DNA of 16,409 nt. It comes from Chloroflexota bacterium (GTDB lineage Bacteria > Chloroflexota > Dehalococcoidia > Lucifugimonadales > JACPCL1). The number at the start of each line of letters is the position of its first letter. The first letter of the stretch is position 1. Under the pieces are notes generated by a model. The model searched no databases and was not told the origin of the DNA. It saw only the letters and a program-made list of their open reading frames with translations. The stretch lies in the NCBI GenBank assembly GCA_016210395.1, contig JACQUI010000365.1, positions 1-16,409 on the forward strand, read 5' to 3'. Of the stretch, positions 13,343-16,409 are shown piece by piece. The translations under genes were made by a program, and so were the position numbers.

Positions 13343-16114
13343 ATGAAACGCATAGCAGCCTGGTATGCTTCGAACCCATTCGCCAGAGTCGCAACTCTTC
13401 TGGCGGTGGTTGTGCTGTTGATAGGCGCCGCCCTGGTCTACTGGTCCAGGACCCCCGTGGAGGCGCTCATTCGGCAGGAAGCCATTGATGACGCTGTGGG
13501 CGCCGCAATGCCCAAGGTGCTTCGCTTCGTGGCGCCGTCGGAGATGACCGGGCTGGTTTCCGGGGAACGCCGCAAGGAGCTGGACGAGTTCATCAACACC
13601 TCCGTGGTGGTGGGCTCGCACGTCGTCCGGATCAAGCTGTGGAGCACGGAGGGTCAGGTCGTCTACTCAACGCGTCCTGAGCAGATTGGGGAGTCATTCC
13701 CCGACAATGAGGAGTTCCTGGAAGCCCTGGCAGGCGAAACGGTGTCCGAAGTTTCCTCCAAGCCGGAAAGCGCGGGCGAGCACGGCTTGGGAATCCTCCA
13801 GGAGGTCTACACGCCCCTTGTCTGGGACAAGGCGAAGGGCCCTGAAGGCGTATTGGAGATCTACTCGTACTACGGCCACCACCTGGAGCTCCTGCGCAGG
13901 ATCCAGGAGACGACCCTGGGCATTCTGGCGGTCATGTCAACCATTTTTGTTGTTGGCGGGATTGTAGTGTTCCGCAGCGGATCGAGACATATCAGGGACC
14001 AGCGGGACATCGCTGCTGCCAACGCCCGGCGGCTTGAAGCTCTCATTGACACCACGTCCGTCCTGAACTCGGGAGGCGACTTCCCAAAGCGAGCCCAAGC
14101 GGCGCTTGACCGTCTGGTAGAGGTGGTGGACGCGGATGGCGCGGTCTTGCGCGTCATTGATGCAGAGGCAAACGAGCTTCGATCTGTGGCGCGGAGCGGC
14201 CCCGAGCCGTCCGAGGACGCGTTGCTCTCCACAATTCGCCGCGGCCAGGGGATAGCGGGGCTGGCATGGGAACAGGGGAAGCCGGTGGTCGCGCAGGACT
14301 ACGCCGCTCATCCACTGGCGCTTGCCGGCGTGAAGGCGATGGGCGTGAAGTCTATTGCGGCTCTGCCGATTGCGTGTGACGGACGGACCATTGGCGTCAT
14401 TGCCATCAATTCGATGCGCCGCAACCACTTCACGCCGGAGCGGTTGGCGCTGCTGGAAGCGATCGGCAAGGAGCTTGGGGGCCAGATCGAGAACGCCCGG
14501 CTCCGCGCAGACATCGAAGAAGAGATGGAGCGCAGCCGGATCAGGTTGGATACCTTCAGAAGCGCCGTGCGAGGCATCCGGCTTCAAGAAGAGCCTGATA
14601 TGATCTTGCGAGTTGCGGTTGAGACTGCATGCGCCCTTACGGGGGCGCAAAAGGGCGGCCTAATGATGTTTGATGCGGAGGGGGAGATGCGGCATTGGGC
14701 GCTTAGCGAAGCCATGGACGGCGAGGGCGAACGCCTTCGCCACGGCATCCAGGAGAAGCTGAAGGCGGGCAATGGCCTGTTCGCCACGACTGCGAACAGC
14801 CTGGGCGCTTTCATCCAAGAAACCCTGGACCCCAAGCCCGGCAACTCCTCGGGATATGTGGTTCTCGTTCCGCTGCAGAACTCGGACGGTATGCGCGGAG
14901 CATTGTTCGTCGCTGACAAGGCAGAGGGCAGGGAGTTTTCTCGTGACGACGAGCGGTTGCTGGCTCTCTACGCAGTGGCTGTCCAGCTCCAGACTGACAA
15001 CATGGCCCTGTACGCCAGCGTTGCCCGTGAGAAGAGGCGTTTGACGAATATCCAGGAGAGTATGTCGGAAGGCCTTGTGGTGGTCAAGTCCGACAACATT
15101 ACCGACTACCTGAACCCGGCGGCGGAGGCCCTGGTTGAAGTGGAGGCCCCAAAGGTGATTGGCCGCCCCCTTGACGAATGGCTGGCGGCCTCGATTGACA
15201 TTGAGCAATGGGAACAGTTGCTACCGGTCATCCAGGCCAGAATGAAGGAGCCCGGGCTGCGCCCGGAAGCAATTGAGGTCTCATTGGAGAAGCCTGCCCA
15301 CAAGGACCTGGAGGTCACGCCCTTCCACATTCCGGCAGAGGCGGACACGGTAATGGCCGGCCTGCTCATGCGGAACGTCACGCTGGAGCGCGACCTGGAG
15401 CGGCGGCGCGACGCCTTTATCTCCATGGCGTCCCACGAGCTGCGCACACCCATGGTCAGCGTCATGGGATTCACCGAGCTGCTCCTTGTGCGCGACCCCG
15501 GGCCGGAGGTGCGCCGCCAGTGGCTGGAGCAGGTGCTGCGGGAGAGCAAGCGGCTGACTGCCATTGCGGACGATCTTCTGAGCGTTTCCCGCATCCAGCA
15601 GGGACGCGTGGACATCAATCTTTCGCCTGTGTCCCTTGCCAAGGAGTTGGATGGCGTTCTGGCCAACATCAAGCCCACCACTACCAAACACGCCTTTGAC
15701 GTACAGATTGCCGATGGAGTCTCTTACGTCAAGGCGGACTCCGACAAGGTGGTCAACGTCCTCTACAACCTGGTCACCAATGCCGTCAAGTACAGTCCAA
15801 AGGGAGGGAAGGTAACCATCAAGGCTGCCCTGGAGGATTCTGGAGACCGCGTGGTGTTGAGCATTGCCGACGAGGGGATTGGCATTGCCGCCAATGACAT
15901 GCACAACCTGTACACGACGTTTTCCAGGATTGACCGGCCGGAGACGGTGGGGATACGAGGCACCGGCCTGGGACTGTACATTGTCAAGCAGATGCTGGAG
16001 CTGATGGACGGCCGCATCTGGGTGGAAAGCGAGATCAACAAGGGGTCCACGTTCTACATCTCGCTCCCGGCGTACAAGAACGGGAAGAACGGCGCAGGGG
16101 TGCAGAGCAGCTAG
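13343..16114 (+). CDS. Membrane sensor histidine kinase (TM-sensor-TM-GAF-GAF-PAS-HisKA-HATPase)
   Basis: A 923-residue sensor kinase. TM1 is at about 15-34. The extracytoplasmic sensor (about 35-190) has a LWSTEGQVVYSTRPEQIG segment typical of Cache-like folds. TM2 is at about 191-210. GAF 1 spans about 230-385 (RRGQGIAGLAWEQGKPVV) and GAF 2 about 405-550. A PAS domain runs from about 567 to 680 (NIQESMSEGLVVV). HisKA holds phosphoacceptor H698 in SMASHELRTPM. HATPase_c has the N box YNLVTNAVKYSPKGGKV (808-824), G1 DEGIG (843-847) and G2 GTGLGLYIV (873-881). No receiver domain is attached and no response regulator with an output domain is in the window, so its partner is unknown. It is divergent from the chemotaxis run, so a functional link is only positional. 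The start has a weak GGGG ribosome site about 9-10 bases upstream. Confidence 0.93.
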   Translation: MKRIAAWYASNPFARVATLLAVVVLLIGAALVYWSRTPVEALIRQEAIDDAVGAAMPKVLRFVAPSEMTGLVSGERRKELDEFINTSVVVGSHVVRIKLWSTEGQVVYSTRPEQIGESFPDNEEFLEALAGETVSEVSSKPESAGEHGLGILQEVYTPLVWDKAKGPEGVLEIYSYYGHHLELLRRIQETTLGILAVMSTIFVVGGIVVFRSGSRHIRDQRDIAAANARRLEALIDTTSVLNSGGDFPKRAQAALDRLVEVVDADGAVLRVIDAEANELRSVARSGPEPSEDALLSTIRRGQGIAGLAWEQGKPVVAQDYAAHPLALAGVKAMGVKSIAALPIACDGRTIGVIAINSMRRNHFTPERLALLEAIGKELGGQIENARLRADIEEEMERSRIRLDTFRSAVRGIRLQEEPDMILRVAVETACALTGAQKGGLMMFDAEGEMRHWALSEAMDGEGERLRHGIQEKLKAGNGLFATTANSLGAFIQETLDPKPGNSSGYVVLVPLQNSDGMRGALFVADKAEGREFSRDDERLLALYAVAVQLQTDNMALYASVAREKRRLTNIQESMSEGLVVVKSDNITDYLNPAAEALVEVEAPKVIGRPLDEWLAASIDIEQWEQLLPVIQARMKEPGLRPEAIEVSLEKPAHKDLEVTPFHIPAEADTVMAGLLMRNVTLERDLERRRDAFISMASHELRTPMVSVMGFTELLLVRDPGPEVRRQWLEQVLRESKRLTAIADDLLSVSRIQQGRVDINLSPVSLAKELDGVLANIKPTTTKHAFDVQIADGVSYVKADSDKVVNVLYNLVTNAVKYSPKGGKVTIKAALEDSGDRVVLSIADEGIGIAANDMHNLYTTFSRIDRPETVGIRGTGLGLYIVKQMLELMDGRIWVESEINKGSTFYISLPAYKNGKNGAGVQSS

Positions 16115-16333
16115 CGGTGAACAAACGGCCCGCCATGTGCCAGCGAGGGGTCGGCGAGCCGTCTTGTCGTTCCTTGGGAAACGGAGGGTGGGTAGGCAAA
16201 CACAACAGATGACAGCGGCATAGCCGTGGTGTTCGTAGGGGCGCGGTCTCCGCGCCCGCGCGGTGGGACGCGGGCAGGGAAACCCTGCCCCCACGAGTGC
16301 CCGCCCCGCTTTTCGTTTTCATCCTCCTATTAA
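16115..16333. other. Downstream region of the histidine kinase
   Basis: No gene is supported between the kinase stop and the right inverted repeat. The stretch holds the double-hairpin repeat at 16235-16296, which may terminate or stabilise the kinase transcript. Confidence 0.5.
16235..16296. repeat. Tandem GC-rich double-hairpin repeat, full element
   Basis: Two stem-loops lie side by side. The first is GGGCGCGG-TCT-CCGCGCCC (16239-16257). The second is GGGCAGGG-AAA-CCCTGCCC (16273-16291), within a GGGACGCGGGC unit that recurs at 11240-11269. Each has a perfect 8-bp stem and a 3-nt loop. The element begins GTAGGGGC and ends GCCCCCAC, so its ends are also nearly inverted. It appears to be a dispersed intergenic element; similar GTAGGGGC hairpins are, from memory, common in Chloroflexota genomes. 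Confidence 0.8.
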
Positions 16334-16409
16334 ACCGAACTTCCGAGGATTTCGTATCTAGCCGTATCTGGGATGTAGCCAGACAACATCTTGACGATTC
16401 CGCCGGTTG
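16330..16409 (-). CDS. C-terminal end of an unidentified protein, inverted duplicate of the left-edge frame
   Basis: Read on the minus strand from the right edge, the frame gives 25 residues ending in ILGSSV and a TAA at 16330-16332. It is identical in sequence to the end of the plus-strand frame at 3-119, except that the last codon and stop are GTT TAA instead of GTC TAG. The gene body, if there is one, lies beyond the window. I do not recognise the family. Confidence 0.35.
   Translation of the reverse strand, partial: TGGIVKMLSGYIPDTARYEILGSSV
16334..16409 (-). repeat. 76-bp inverted repeat, right copy
   Basis: This is the exact reverse complement of 40-115 and runs to the last base of the window, so its true length is unknown. 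The inner boundary coincides with the last codon of the shared reading frame. Confidence 0.9.

Noticed and set aside
15281..16294. A 337-codon minus-strand open frame
   Set aside because: It is antisense to the HisKA/HATPase part of the kinase and runs through the hairpin repeat; composition is Arg/His/Pro-rich as expected for a shadow frame.
16035..16322. Minus-strand frame starting just inside the right inverted repeat, with AGGAGG next to its ATG
   Set aside because: The AGGAGG directly abuts the ATG, which is wrong spacing, and the frame passes through the repeat hairpins and into the antisense of the kinase.

Overview
The window (about 60% GC by eye) is dominated by one long minus-strand chemotaxis cluster from a bacterium. 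Its gene set (CheC-type phosphatases plus CheD, with no CheZ or CheX) is the Bacillus/Thermotoga/archaeal style of chemosensory pathway. Clusters of short GC-rich hairpin repeats between genes, an ArlH(FlaH)/KaiC-like ATPase, and the absence of any flagellar gene suggest a non-flagellated lineage. Chloroflexota is my best guess, but that is inference and no marker gene is present.

Layout, left to right. Positions 1-119 hold the end of an unidentified plus-strand reading frame. Positions 165-1067 encode a DppC/OppC-type ABC permease, also on the plus strand. It converges with only 9 bp spacing on the end of the minus-strand cluster. Read in transcription order (right to left), that cluster is: a second CheC-family phosphatase (12975-12364), an ArlH/KaiC-like RecA-fold ATPase (12075-11314), CheR (11049-10258), a degenerate HD-GYP protein (10238-9132), a small zinc-ribbon protein whose N-terminus copies the CheY-binding peptide of FliM/FliY (9110-8655), a transmembrane chemoreceptor with two HAMP units (8579-6615), CheW (6431-5889), CheA (5714-3672), CheC (3621-3034), CheD (3011-2511), CheY (2484-2128) and CheB (2111-1077). 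A 923-residue membrane hybrid-sensor histidine kinase (TM-sensor-TM-GAF-GAF-PAS-HisKA-HATPase) is transcribed divergently from 13343 to 16114. The last ~300 bp carry a double-hairpin repeat and then the end of a second, inverted copy of the frame seen at the left edge. The two edges share an exact 76-bp inverted repeat (40-115 and 16334-16409).

How it works together: the receptor, CheW and CheA form the sensory array. CheR, CheB and CheD adapt the receptor. CheY carries the output signal and the two CheC-type proteins probably remove its phosphate. No motor gene is visible, so the target of CheY-P is the open question. The two candidates in the operon are the zinc-ribbon protein with a FliM-like docking peptide and the ArlH-like ATPase. 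Together they suggest a chemosensory pathway wired to an archaellum or type-IV-filament-like machine through an adaptor that I do not recognise as described. This is a hypothesis from sequence motifs and gene order only.

The larger gaps between genes hold mainly hairpin repeats and give no convincing extra genes; no RNA gene or CRISPR array was seen.
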